This document shows, piece after piece, positions 1 to 6,334 of a stretch of DNA of 18,242 bases. The position numbers and the translations under genes are program-made. A model generated the notes under the pieces. That model did no database searches, had not been told where the DNA came from, and saw only the letters and a list, made by a program, of their open reading frames with translations. The stretch comes from C00003060 sp964502635. GTDB taxonomy: Bacteria; Desulfobacterota; Desulfobacteria; Desulfobacterales; C00003060. Every line of letters starts with the position of its first letter. Within the stretch, counting starts at the first letter, position 1. The stretch covers positions 1 to 18,242 of the forward strand of contig CAZCXI010000061.1 in assembly GCA_964502635.1 (NCBI GenBank), written 5' to 3'.

Positions 1-105
1 CGTGCACAAATTCTCAAACTCCATTTTAACACAGCGTCTCATTCTACTTCTACTCATTTTTGTTCGAGGCGATTTGGGTGATATTTGAATCGAGGAATTT
101 GGGGA

Positions 106-220
106 GTGAAGCCTCCCCGCCCTCCCGGGCGGGGCTTCCCGGTAAGGAAGATTGCCGTTTTTGTATAGCTCCCCTTGACCCCGCCCTTCCGGAAGGGGCT
201 TGCGGGGAGCAGGCCGGTCA
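106..220 (+). repeat. Divergent F1-family hairpin repeat
   Basis: Sequence similar to the F1 repeats elsewhere in the window. It begins GTGAAGCCTCCCCG, has TAAGGAAG at 143-150 and a second GC-rich hairpin near 187-207. The first hairpin is a perfect 8-bp stem (CCCCGCCC 115-122, GGGCGGGG 127-134), although its bases differ from the other copies, so the fold is kept while the sequence drifts. The TTCAA found after the other copies is not at the expected place. The remaining bases of 1-293 show no gene or RNA that I recognise. Confidence 0.5.
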
Positions 221-293
221 GAGATCGAGGCCACTGTGACGTAACGAAGTCTTCACCCCTGTGAATTCAACACCGCCCCAGTGTAGTAGTGGC

Positions 294-644
294 TTATAGA
301 AAACTGTCTTCACTTATGCTGAAGATGCTCGCCAGTTTTTCTCTTGTTTTCTTGCGATAAACAGCACCTTCCCGCTCCCATTTTGCAACGCTAGCCTGCT
401 TTACTCCGATTTTGTCAGCAAGTTCTTTCTGGGTCCATCCTCTTTCGATTCGTTCCCGTTTGACAGGATTCATAAAGATATAGTTTTCCGCCTCTTTCTG
501 ATCATACAGGGGCTCGTCTTTGGCCTCTCGAATGTCGCGCAAATCCGATTCATCCTCCAAGCGCTCAAGGAGAGCATTAAATGATCTGAGTGGTAGTACC
601 ACAAATTTTACTTTTCCGTTTTCTTTAATCGTTTGATATTCCAT
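294..644 (-). CDS. XRE-family HTH antitoxin with Phd-like N-terminus
   Basis: Probable antitoxin and autorepressor of the RelE-like toxin encoded just upstream on the same strand. The protein is 116 aa. Residues about 63-112 form an XRE/HTH_3 DNA-binding domain (RIERGWTQKELADKIGV, then KWEREG). Residues 1-45 (KFVVLPLRSFNALLERLED) resemble the N-terminal part of Phd/YefM-type antitoxins, which is an unusual combination with an XRE domain. The start lies 2 nt after the toxin stop, and an AGAGG ribosome binding site overlaps the end of the toxin gene, so the two are almost certainly cotranslated. The family assignment is firm for the HTH. The Phd-like reading of the N-terminus is by eye and less certain. 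Confidence 0.85.
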   Translation of the reverse strand: MEYQTIKENGKVKFVVLPLRSFNALLERLEDESDLRDIREAKDEPLYDQKEAENYIFMNPVKRERIERGWTQKELADKIGVKQASVAKWEREGAVYRKKTREKLASIFSISEDSFL

Positions 645-646
645 GG

Positions 647-907
647 TTACCTCTTATAAATGTCGCCTCGCGGGCGTATTCTCACAACTTCTATTACAAG
701 GTTATAATCATCGCGAGTAAAAATAATACGGTACTGGCCTATTCGCATGCGAAATCCCTCTTTTCCTTTAAGCGTGTCAATATCAAGTGAAGGTGCGTCT
801 GGATTTGAACAAAGCACATGCAAATTTTCAACAATCGTGGTTTTGATTTTTAGCGGAAGACGTGCCAGATAATTTCTGGCTTTTCGTCTATATTTCAATA
901 TATACAT
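647..907 (-). CDS. RelE/ParE-superfamily toxin
   Basis: An 86-aa protein with the RelE/ParE fold signature. It starts with a basic helical stretch (MYILKYRRKARNYLARLP). The C-terminal half reads LKGKEGFRMRIGQYRIIF followed by VVRIRPRGDIYKR, the strand pattern and basic tail expected of RelE-type mRNA interferases. It would cleave mRNA at the ribosome; ParE-like gyrase poisoning cannot be excluded from sequence. The order is toxin first, antitoxin second, as in higBA. The start is supported by the usual family N-terminus and by a strong promoter whose predicted start site falls at or next to the ATG, leaving little or no leader. Chromosomal type II modules of this sort often sit in repeat-rich accessory regions, as here. 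Confidence 0.85.
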   Translation of the reverse strand: MYILKYRRKARNYLARLPLKIKTTIVENLHVLCSNPDAPSLDIDTLKGKEGFRMRIGQYRIIFTRDDYNLVIEVVRIRPRGDIYKR

Positions 908-913
908 TAAAAT

Positions 914-941
914 ATTATAGCTTTATAGGCTATATTGTCAA
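914..941 (-). promoter_or_regulatory. Sigma-70 promoter and likely operator of the TA pair
   Basis: On the minus strand a perfect TTGACA (941-936) and a perfect TATAAT (919-914) are separated by 16 nt. Between and over them lies an inverted repeat, TATAGC then GCTATA, suited to binding a dimeric HTH antitoxin. The -10 ends only 6 nt before the toxin ATG at 907. Confidence 0.75.
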
Positions 942-956
942 GGCTTAAATTTGAAT

Positions 957-1117
957 GAGACCTTTGAATAACCTCGCCTCGCTCTTTGATATGAGGTTTT
1001 TGACCCATCTGAGGGCTCGCTCACTAATCGCAAGAACTCGGCCTAACGGCCTCAAACAGCTTGCGATTTGCCTGCTAGGGCGGGCCATTCGCTTCGCCCG
1101 GGTGGGTACCTCAAAAA
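957..1117. repeat. F2 palindromic repeat, right end truncated
   Basis: Starts with the F2 terminus GAGACCTTTGAA (957-968) and aligns through its centre with the F2 copy at 9690-9890 in opposite orientation. It contains the shared core: outer stem TCGCAAG 1028-1034 with CTTGCGA 1060-1066, inner stem GGCC 1040-1043 with 1048-1051, loop TAAC. A second hairpin is 1070-1075 with 1080-1085. The right terminus (expected TTCAAAGGTCTC) is missing; sequence passes at about 1116-1118 into an antitoxin gene remnant. The junction is placed by eye. Confidence 0.8.
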
Positions 1118-1231
1118 GCCGAGCCTCGCGAGCTTTCTCAATGATTGGGCCTTTTCTATCTTTTCCGCCCGTGCCACATGATCTATCGCTCTTGCAATGT
1201 CTTCAGGGATCCTCATTGATCGTACTTTCAT
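1052..1231 (-). pseudogene. Truncated ribbon-helix-helix antitoxin remnant
   Basis: Reading the minus strand from ATG 1231 gives MKVRSMRIPEDIARAI, then DHVARAEKIEKAQSL, RKLARLGF. This is the start of a ribbon-helix-helix (CopG/MetJ-like) antitoxin, with a short basic beta strand followed by two helices. After about 38 residues the reading frame enters the F2 repeat and runs to a stop at 1052-1054, so the last 20 or so residues come from the repeat and the native C-terminus is lost. No partner toxin gene follows. An insertion or deletion involving the repeat probably removed the rest of the locus. The truncated protein may still bind DNA, but it would lack the toxin-neutralising tail. The domain call is by pattern recognition. 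Confidence 0.6.
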
Positions 1232-1391
1232 TTTTTTTCTCCATTAAAAGACGGACGGTGCTAAATTCCTCTTCGCTTATGAATTCCTCCAATTGGTGAA
1301 GCGCCAAAAGGGCGCTTTTTCTGTCGATCTCACGCTCCATGAAGAGTTGATAAAAAATAAGGCCCGGCAGAATGAATGGTATGCCATACAA
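1203..1391 (-). CDS. Small hypothetical protein upstream of the antitoxin remnant
   Basis: A 62-aa ORF that I do not recognise. The C-terminal part (MEREIDRKSALLALHQLEEF, then ISEEEFSTVRLLMEKK) is charged and helix-prone and looks like coding sequence. The N-terminal 17 residues are hydrophobic. It overlaps the start of the ribbon-helix-helix remnant by 29 nt in another frame, an arrangement typical of tightly coupled small gene pairs. An AAGG lies 4 nt before the ATG at 1391. A shorter start at MEREIDRK is possible. It may be the surviving upstream member of the same broken small operon. Confidence is limited by its length. Confidence 0.35.
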   Translation of the reverse strand: MYGIPFILPGLIFYQLFMEREIDRKSALLALHQLEEFISEEEFSTVRLLMEKKNESTINEDP

Positions 1392-1417
1392 CCTTAACCT
1401 GCGAACCTAGGAGGGGG

Positions 1418-1434
1418 ACGTTCGTGTTGAACGT
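1418..1434. other. Short perfect hairpin next to a repeated word
   Basis: ACGTTC (1418-1423), loop GTGTT, GAACGT (1429-1434). The bases that follow, CGTGCACAAA at 1432-1441, recur at the first bases of the window (1-10), both then continuing with a variant of TCTCA. The window may therefore begin inside another copy of this unit. Confidence 0.35.
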
Positions 1435-1460
1435 GCACAAAATCTCAGTCTCTTTTTGGA

Positions 1461-1573
1461 TTGAAGCCTCCCCGCGGAAGCCACGGGGAATCTTCACCGT
1501 AAGGAAGTTTTTCATTTTCAGATTCGCTCGCCAACCCCGCCGCAAGCAGCGGGGAACGCGCTCGGTTTCGCGG
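1461..1573 (+). repeat. F1 repeat, copy a
   Basis: A 113-bp F1 element starting TTGAAGCCTCCCCG and followed directly by TTCAAAGG. It has two GC-rich hairpins: one around 1470-1488, with a one-base loop deletion relative to the other copies, and CCCCGCCGCAAGCAGCGGGG near 1534-1553. The conserved words CCGTAAGGAAG and GCTCGC lie between and beside them. No coding capacity. Confidence 0.8.
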
Positions 1574-1815
1574 TTCAAAGGCTGGTTTTACCATAATCTA
1601 TTCTTGCCCAAGGCTCTCTTGGGTCAGATGTACCCTCCTGTGGATCAACCTCATTGCTTTGAACACACCCCCTGCTCCGCATAAAGGCCAACTAGTCTAA
1701 ATTTAAAGAGAAACAGACAATATCGTCAAACCATTTGACATGCCTGAATGGACGGTGTAAGGGGGGTGAATGCTGGATCCCATGACCGACCAACCGGGAC
1801 GGGGTTGACCCCAAT
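1574..1815. other. Non-coding stretch with no recognised feature
   Basis: No convincing ORF or RNA gene on either strand. A small stem CCCAAG 1607-1612 with CTTGGG 1618-1623 is present but has no T-run, so it is not an obvious terminator. Confidence 0.4.
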
Positions 1816-1833
1816 GTTGCATAAACAACATGG
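1816..1833. repeat. 18-bp word shared with 8552-8569
   Basis: GTTGCATAAACAACATGG occurs identically here and at 8552-8569, directly beside the F3 element. Both occurrences also have ACCCCA nearby on the left once the F3 element is removed. Confidence 0.6.
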
Positions 1834-1943
1834 CTAAAAGTCCTCAAAAGCAATAGCGCCCATGTTTGCGGTCTTTTGGGCGATATTGTCGAGTTCACTG
1901 CGTGAGATATCAAGAAAACCCGGGGAAACAGCCATGTTGTTTA
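1822..1943. repeat. 13-bp perfect inverted repeat bracketing a mini-ORF
   Basis: TAAACAACATGGC (1822-1834) and GCCATGTTGTTTA (1931-1943) are exact complements 96 bp apart. On the minus strand the first arm contains an ATG that opens a 33-codon in-frame segment, and the second arm follows immediately after its TAG stop. Confidence 0.55.
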
Positions 1944-2043
1944 CCCTTGGGGAAAGTCGATGACACCGCATCTCCTGCGTTGTTGAGAGTTTGCGGTAAA
2001 TGACTACAGCTTCACCCTCAACGCCTTGGATCTGCAGCATCAT
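1834..2043 (-). CDS. Hypothetical small protein
   Basis: A 69-aa ORF (ATG at 2043) divergent from the polysaccharide gene at 2118. I do not recognise it. The C-terminal half, MAVSPGFLDISRSELDNIAQ then KTANMGAIAFEDF, looks more protein-like than the N-terminal half and has its own ATG at about 1934, about 9 nt after an AAGGG. No signal peptide, membrane segment or known motif is visible. The stop overlaps one arm of a 13-bp inverted repeat. It may equally be a decayed fragment. Confidence 0.3.
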   Translation of the reverse strand: MMLQIQGVEGEAVVIYRKLSTTQEMRCHRLSPRVNNMAVSPGFLDISRSELDNIAQKTANMGAIAFEDF

Positions 2044-2063
2044 CGACTTTTGCAACGTTAGGG

Positions 2064-2092
2064 TTGACTATCCATCCATTGCCGACTAAAGC
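2064..2092 (+). promoter_or_regulatory. Weak candidate promoter of the dehydratase gene
   Basis: TTGACT (2064-2069), 17-nt spacer, TAAAGC (2087-2092). The -35 is good but the -10 matches only three of six consensus bases. It lies 25 nt before the proposed TTG start. Confidence 0.25.
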
Positions 2093-2117
2093 GTTGCCGC
2101 AATCTGAAAGGTAAGCC

Positions 2118-4124
2118 TTGAAGCCCCGATTGTTGCACAGGAATTTGTTGGTCATTCTCGGTGCCGATGCCCTGCTGCTGGTCGCAGCCTGGTATGCAGC
2201 CCACCTACTGCGCTTCGACTTTGCGATCCCGGCGCAAAATCGCGTCTTGTTCATACGGATACTGCCTCTGATCCTGACGATCAAGCTCGCGGCCTTTTAC
2301 GTCTTTGATCTTTACGGCGGCATGTGGCGTTACACCAGCATCGGCGACGTGTTAAATATTATCAAGGCCGCCTGCCTCAGTTCTCTCGTCATTATCAGCC
2401 TTGTTCTCTTTATGACCGGATTCAAAGGGTTTCCCCGCTCCGTTTTCCTTATGGATGGGTGCTTCACCATTTTGTTTATCTCTGCGCTTCGGCTGAGCGT
2501 CCGGGTCTACTATGATATCACCGGTGGCGACCAACCCTTCCGAGGTGCCGCCACAATGCTTTTCCGGTCCGGGAGAACAAAACCTCCTGATTCCAGGAAC
2601 CTGCTCATTATCGGCGCCGGTGACTGCGGAGAGAAAATCTATAGAGAGATTCATGACAATCCTCGACTCAAATACCATGTGGTGGGATTCCTTGATGATG
2701 ACAGGGCCAAGGCACGGATGAAGATCCATGGTGTCGCGGTGCTGGGTCCTGTCAGCGATGTTGAGGCGCTTGCGCGGCACGTTCGGGCCGATGAGGCACT
2801 GATCGCCATCCCATCGGCCAACGCCGAGCAGATGCGCAGGATAGTCGACCACTGCAAGAAGAGCGGGATAAGCTTTAAGACCATGCCCGGCCTCGGCGAA
2901 CTCATCAACGGCAAGGTAACGGTAAACGGCATTCGAGAAGTCGCTTATCGGGACCTCCTGGGTCGTGACGTGATCAAACTCGACCAGGAGCGCATTGGCG
3001 CCACTATCCGGTGCAAGCGGGTCCTGGTCACGGGCGCGGCCGGCTCCATCGGCTGGGAGCTGTGTCGGCAGGTCTGCCGGTTTCGGCCCGAGAGTCTCGT
3101 ATTGTATGAAAGGGCGGAGAGCCCTCTGTACGAACTTGAGCTGGAGCTCAAGCACAGGTTTCACCACGTGAAGATTCTACCTGAACTTGCGGATATTCGA
3201 GACAGACACCAGCTTGAAAAGGCCTTTGAGGCCTCTCGGCCTCACGTCGTGTTCCATGCCGCGGCCTATAAGCACGTGCCCATGCTGGAGCTTTATCCCT
3301 GGAAGGCGGTAAAGAACAATATTTTCGGCACAAGAAACTTGATCGATATCGCCAGAAGGTTTGCGGTGGAACGTTTTGTGTTCGTCTCAACCGACAAGGC
3401 GGTGCGTCCCGTCAATGTCATGGGCGCCACCAAGCGGGTGGCGGAAATGCTCGTACAGGGCGAGAATGGCCACGGGCCATCGGATAGCCGTTTCATCACC
3501 GTGCGATTTGGCAATGTGGTGGGCAGTGCCGGCAGCGTGGTCCCTCTGTTTCGAAGGCAGATCGAACAAGGTGGGCCGGTGACCGTCACGCACCCCGAGG
3601 TCACTCGCTATTTCATGACCATTCCAGAGGCCTGCCAACTCATCCTTCAGGCGGGGGCCATGGGTGAGGGCCGCGAGATCTTCCTCCTGGACATGGGCAA
3701 GCCGGTCAAGATTGATGATATGGCCCGAGACCTCATCAGCCTTTCCGGGCTTGAGCCGACTGTAGACATCAAGATCAAGTATATCGGCCTCAGGCCAGGG
3801 GAAAAACTCTATGAGGAGCTGATCACCGACGGAGAAGGCGTTCTTCCCACGACCCATGAAAAGATTATGGTGCTTGAAGGCACAACATGTGACCCGCAAT
3901 TGCTGAATGGCAAGATCGACGAACTGATCGCACTGGCCCGCGATCAGGATAGTGGGAAAATCAGGGTGAAGCTCCAGGAAATTGTGCCGGAATATGAACC
4001 GAGTTGGTCGGGCCTGCGGTGGAAAATAAGACCCCTGGAGGAAAAAACAGGGTCGGAAACGAGGTTGACTGACACCATTGACGAACCGGGCCGTGGTGCG
4101 GTGAAGCATGTCTCTTTGCAATGA
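2118..4124 (+). CDS. Membrane nucleotide-sugar 4,6-dehydratase, CapD/WbpM family
   Basis: A 668-aa inner-membrane enzyme expected to convert a UDP-sugar such as UDP-GlcNAc to its 4-keto-6-deoxy derivative for O-antigen or capsule synthesis. Residues about 9-128 contain four hydrophobic segments. A first Rossmann region follows (IIGAGDCG, 164-171). The catalytic SDR domain starts at TGAAGSIG (305-312) and includes STDKAVRPVNVMGATKR (424-440). Met435 replaces the usual Tyr of the YxxxK motif, with Lys439 kept, as is normal in the long WbpM/CapD subgroup. Length matches that subgroup (about 600-670 aa). The start is TTG: an in-frame TAA lies at 2112-2114 and GAAAGG sits about 6 nt upstream. The sugar substrate cannot be fixed from sequence. 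Confidence 0.92.
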   Translation: MKPRLLHRNLLVILGADALLLVAAWYAAHLLRFDFAIPAQNRVLFIRILPLILTIKLAAFYVFDLYGGMWRYTSIGDVLNIIKAACLSSLVIISLVLFMTGFKGFPRSVFLMDGCFTILFISALRLSVRVYYDITGGDQPFRGAATMLFRSGRTKPPDSRNLLIIGAGDCGEKIYREIHDNPRLKYHVVGFLDDDRAKARMKIHGVAVLGPVSDVEALARHVRADEALIAIPSANAEQMRRIVDHCKKSGISFKTMPGLGELINGKVTVNGIREVAYRDLLGRDVIKLDQERIGATIRCKRVLVTGAAGSIGWELCRQVCRFRPESLVLYERAESPLYELELELKHRFHHVKILPELADIRDRHQLEKAFEASRPHVVFHAAAYKHVPMLELYPWKAVKNNIFGTRNLIDIARRFAVERFVFVSTDKAVRPVNVMGATKRVAEMLVQGENGHGPSDSRFITVRFGNVVGSAGSVVPLFRRQIEQGGPVTVTHPEVTRYFMTIPEACQLILQAGAMGEGREIFLLDMGKPVKIDDMARDLISLSGLEPTVDIKIKYIGLRPGEKLYEELITDGEGVLPTTHEKIMVLEGTTCDPQLLNGKIDELIALARDQDSGKIRVKLQEIVPEYEPSWSGLRWKIRPLEEKTGSETRLTDTIDEPGRGAVKHVSLQ

Positions 4125-4255
4125 GACCTCGCCCCTTTCCTAATCCGCCCTTCCGGCTCACGGGGCCTTGAACAGACCTGCCCTGCCACTTCTATCCCCC
4201 TTGTCGGAGATCTTCTCCTCGGCCCGGAGGACGGGCAAGCAAAGGCGCAACACTG

Positions 4256-4858
4256 ATGACAAACAATGTGGGATTTTTGAAAAAGCCCGGCACCATGGAA
4301 CCTGCCAAGACGCCTTCGGTGATAAAGCGGCTGAGCGCGGAGAGCCGGGCGCGGGTAGAACGGGTGAAGCTCCTTGTCGTGGATGTAGATGGGGTGCTCA
4401 CCGATGGCCGGCTTTTTTATCACGATGACGGCACGGAGTCCAAGGCCTTTGATGTGCGGGACGGCCACGGGATAAAGATGTTGCGGCAAGCCGGCATAGA
4501 GACGGCCATTATCTCCGGCAGAAACCGTCCCTTGGTGGACAAGAGGGCCTCTGATCTGGGCATCAAGGAAGTCTTCCAGGGGGTGAAGGACAAGGTGCCG
4601 AGCCTCCAGAAACTGCTTTCTGCAAACAGGCTCCAGCCGGAGCAGGCGGCCTTTGTGGGTGACGATGTGGTGGACCTGCCGGTCATGAACCGGGTGGGCT
4701 TTGCCGTCGCCGTTGCCGACGCCTCAGAGCACCTCTTTGACGCGGCCCATTACGTCACCCTTGCCCCTGGTGGCAGGGGCGCGGTCAGAGAAGTGGCGGA
4801 GCTGATCCTCGGCGTACAGGGGTTGTGGGGCAAAGTTGCGGCCGTATACTTTGCCTGA
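4256..4858 (+). CDS. kdsC: KDO-8-phosphate phosphatase-like HAD hydrolase (KdsC type)
   Basis: A 200-aa protein of HAD subfamily C0 with the minimal-cap KdsC layout. Motif I is VVDVDGVLTDG (Asp43 nucleophile, Asp45). Motif II is ISGRN (Ser87). The motif III lysine is in VKDK (Lys113), and motif IV is GDDVVDLP (Asp136/Asp137). KdsC hydrolyses 3-deoxy-D-manno-octulosonate 8-phosphate before CMP activation for LPS core synthesis. Close relatives act on other nonulosonate phosphates, or are fused to CMP-sugar synthetases, so the exact substrate is inferred. The first about 20 residues (before MEPAKTP) have a poor ribosome site, and the start could be the ATG at 4294. The gene follows the CapD-like dehydratase by 131 bp, consistent with a shared envelope role. 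Confidence 0.85.
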   Translation: MTNNVGFLKKPGTMEPAKTPSVIKRLSAESRARVERVKLLVVDVDGVLTDGRLFYHDDGTESKAFDVRDGHGIKMLRQAGIETAIISGRNRPLVDKRASDLGIKEVFQGVKDKVPSLQKLLSANRLQPEQAAFVGDDVVDLPVMNRVGFAVAVADASEHLFDAAHYVTLAPGGRGAVREVAELILGVQGLWGKVAAVYFA

Positions 4859-4899
4859 CGCACCGACGCAACAGGGCTTCGGCTTGGGCGGCATCCCGA

Positions 4900-5076
4900 G
4901 AGACCTTTGAACCGCGAAAGCGAGCGCATTCCCCGCTGCTTGCGGCGGGGTTAGCGAGCGAATCTGAAAATGAAAAACTTCCTTACGGTGAAGATTCCCC
5001 GTGGCTTGCCGCGGGGAGCCTTCAATAACCTCGCCTCGCTCTTTGATATGGCCGAACGCAACCTATGCAAAGGTCT
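4900..5076. repeat. Short F2 element interrupted by F1
   Basis: Left terminus GAGACCTTTGAA (4900-4911) is followed by the F1 insert (4912-5025), then 25 bp (5026-5050) identical to 969-993 in the F2 copy at 957. An inverted terminus TGCAAAGGTCT (5066-5076) matches the variant end seen at 18189. Without the insert the element is only about 63 bp. The right terminus overlaps the last codons of enolase. Confidence 0.7.
4912..5025 (-). repeat. F1 repeat, copy b, inside an F2 element
   Basis: A 114-bp F1 element in minus orientation with both hairpins and the TAAGGAAG word (as CTTCCTTA on the plus strand). It lies exactly 3' of TTGAA and ends in TTCAA. The same flanking sequence exists without the insert at 957-993, giving a filled/empty pair. 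Confidence 0.85.
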
Positions 5077-6334
5077 GTGAAAAACGGGCGCTTTGTGCCA
5101 ATTCCTCTTCAATCCTCAATAGCTGGTTATACTTGGAAACACGGTCGGTTCTGGAGGCGGACCCGGTCTTGATCTGCCCGGCATTAACAGCCACCGCCAG
5201 GTCAGCGATGAATGTGTCTTCCGTCTCACCAGAACGGTGCGAGATGACGGTCTCATAACCGGCTTCTTTGGCCGTTTCAACCGTTTGCAAGGTTTCGGTC
5301 AAGGTGCCGATCTGGTTTAGTTTGATCAGGATCGCATTGGCGATGCCGCGATCTATCCCCTTTTGAAATATCTTGGGGTTCGTCACGAAGATATCATCAC
5401 CCACAACCTGCACCTTGGACTCCAGGCGCTGCGTCATGAGCTCCCATCCCGGCCAATCCTGTTCAGCCAAACCATCTTCAACGGACAGGATCGGGTAAGT
5501 CTTGATGAGCTTCTCATAGTAATCAATCAAGGCTTCGGCACTCATCCCCTTCTTTCCCTCACCCCTCAGCACGTATTTTCTGTTATGGTAGAATTCATTG
5601 GCTGCCGCATCAATGGCCAGGGCGATGTCCGGGCCCGGCTGATAACCGGCCGCTTCAATGGCGGACATGATGAAGCGGATGGCGTCCTCATTGGAATCCA
5701 GGTTGGGTGCGAAGCCGCCTTCGTCACCGACTGCCACGTCGTGGCCCGCATCCTTTAAGACCGCCTTCAATCGGTGAAAGGTCTCCGCCCCCATTCTGAT
5801 CGCTTCCGCAAAGGTCTTGGCGCCAATGGGAACAATCATGAATTCCTGAATGTCCAGATTGTTGGCGGCATGGGCACCGCCATTGATGATGTTCATCATG
5901 GGCACGGGAAGGAGTCTGCCGTTAATGCCCCCTATATATCGATAAAGCGGCAACCCCAAGGCGCCTGCTGCGGCCCTGGCTGCACCGAGAGACACCCCCA
6001 GCATGGCGTTGGCCCCGAGCCTGGACTTGTTCGGTGTACCGTCAAGTTCTATGAGTCTGCGGTCAAGTCCTTGCTGGTCGGCAGCGTCCATATCCAAGAC
6101 GGCCGGCTTGATGGTCTTGATCACGTTGGACACCGCTGTCAGAACGCCCTTTCCGCCGTAACGCTTGCGCCGCGTGTCTCTGAGTTCCAGGGCCTCGCGT
6201 TTTCCTGTAGAGGCCCCGGAGGGGACGGCGGCCCGTCCCACAAATCCGCTCGCAACCATGACATCGACTTCCACGGTGGGGTTGCCCCGTGAATCAAGAA
6301 TCTCCCTTGCCGTCACATCAACGATTTCAGTCAT
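5063..6334 (-). CDS. eno: Enolase (phosphopyruvate hydratase)
   Basis: A 423-aa cytosolic glycolytic enzyme interconverting 2-phosphoglycerate and phosphoenolpyruvate. The family motifs are all present: ILDSRGNPTVEVDV (12-25), SGASTGKREALELRD (39-53), VGDEGGFAPN (general acid/base Glu205), metal ligands Asp242, Glu286 (SVEDGLAEQDW) and Asp313 (GDDIFVTNP), catalytic Lys338 (LIKLNQIGTLTE), and SHRSGETED (365-373). The ATG at 6334 is chosen because it starts the conserved MTEIVDVTAREI, with AAGGGGG upstream; the frame stays open further upstream but that extension has no enolase character. The final codons (for QTFA) coincide with the terminal repeat of an F2 element, so the extreme C-terminus may derive from the insertion. 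The gene is convergent with the kdsC-like gene and divergent from argS. Confidence 0.97.
   Translation of the reverse strand: MTEIVDVTAREILDSRGNPTVEVDVMVASGFVGRAAVPSGASTGKREALELRDTRRKRYGGKGVLTAVSNVIKTIKPAVLDMDAADQQGLDRRLIELDGTPNKSRLGANAMLGVSLGAARAAAGALGLPLYRYIGGINGRLLPVPMMNIINGGAHAANNLDIQEFMIVPIGAKTFAEAIRMGAETFHRLKAVLKDAGHDVAVGDEGGFAPNLDSNEDAIRFIMSAIEAAGYQPGPDIALAIDAAANEFYHNRKYVLRGEGKKGMSAEALIDYYEKLIKTYPILSVEDGLAEQDWPGWELMTQRLESKVQVVGDDIFVTNPKIFQKGIDRGIANAILIKLNQIGTLTETLQTVETAKEAGYETVISHRSGETEDTFIADLAVAVNAGQIKTGSASRTDRVSKYNQLLRIEEELAQSARFSQTFA

Noticed and set aside
955..1299. Plus-strand 114-aa ORF
   Set aside because: It runs through the F2 palindrome and antisense to the antitoxin remnant; its composition is not protein-like.
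1330..1684. ORFs on both strands across 1330-1684
   Set aside because: They read through the F1 repeat; the same peptide fragments reappear wherever F1 occurs and are repeat translations.
2352..3167. Long minus-strand ORFs inside the dehydratase, argS, gatA and hisD genes
   Set aside because: Antisense shadows of genes with complete family motifs.
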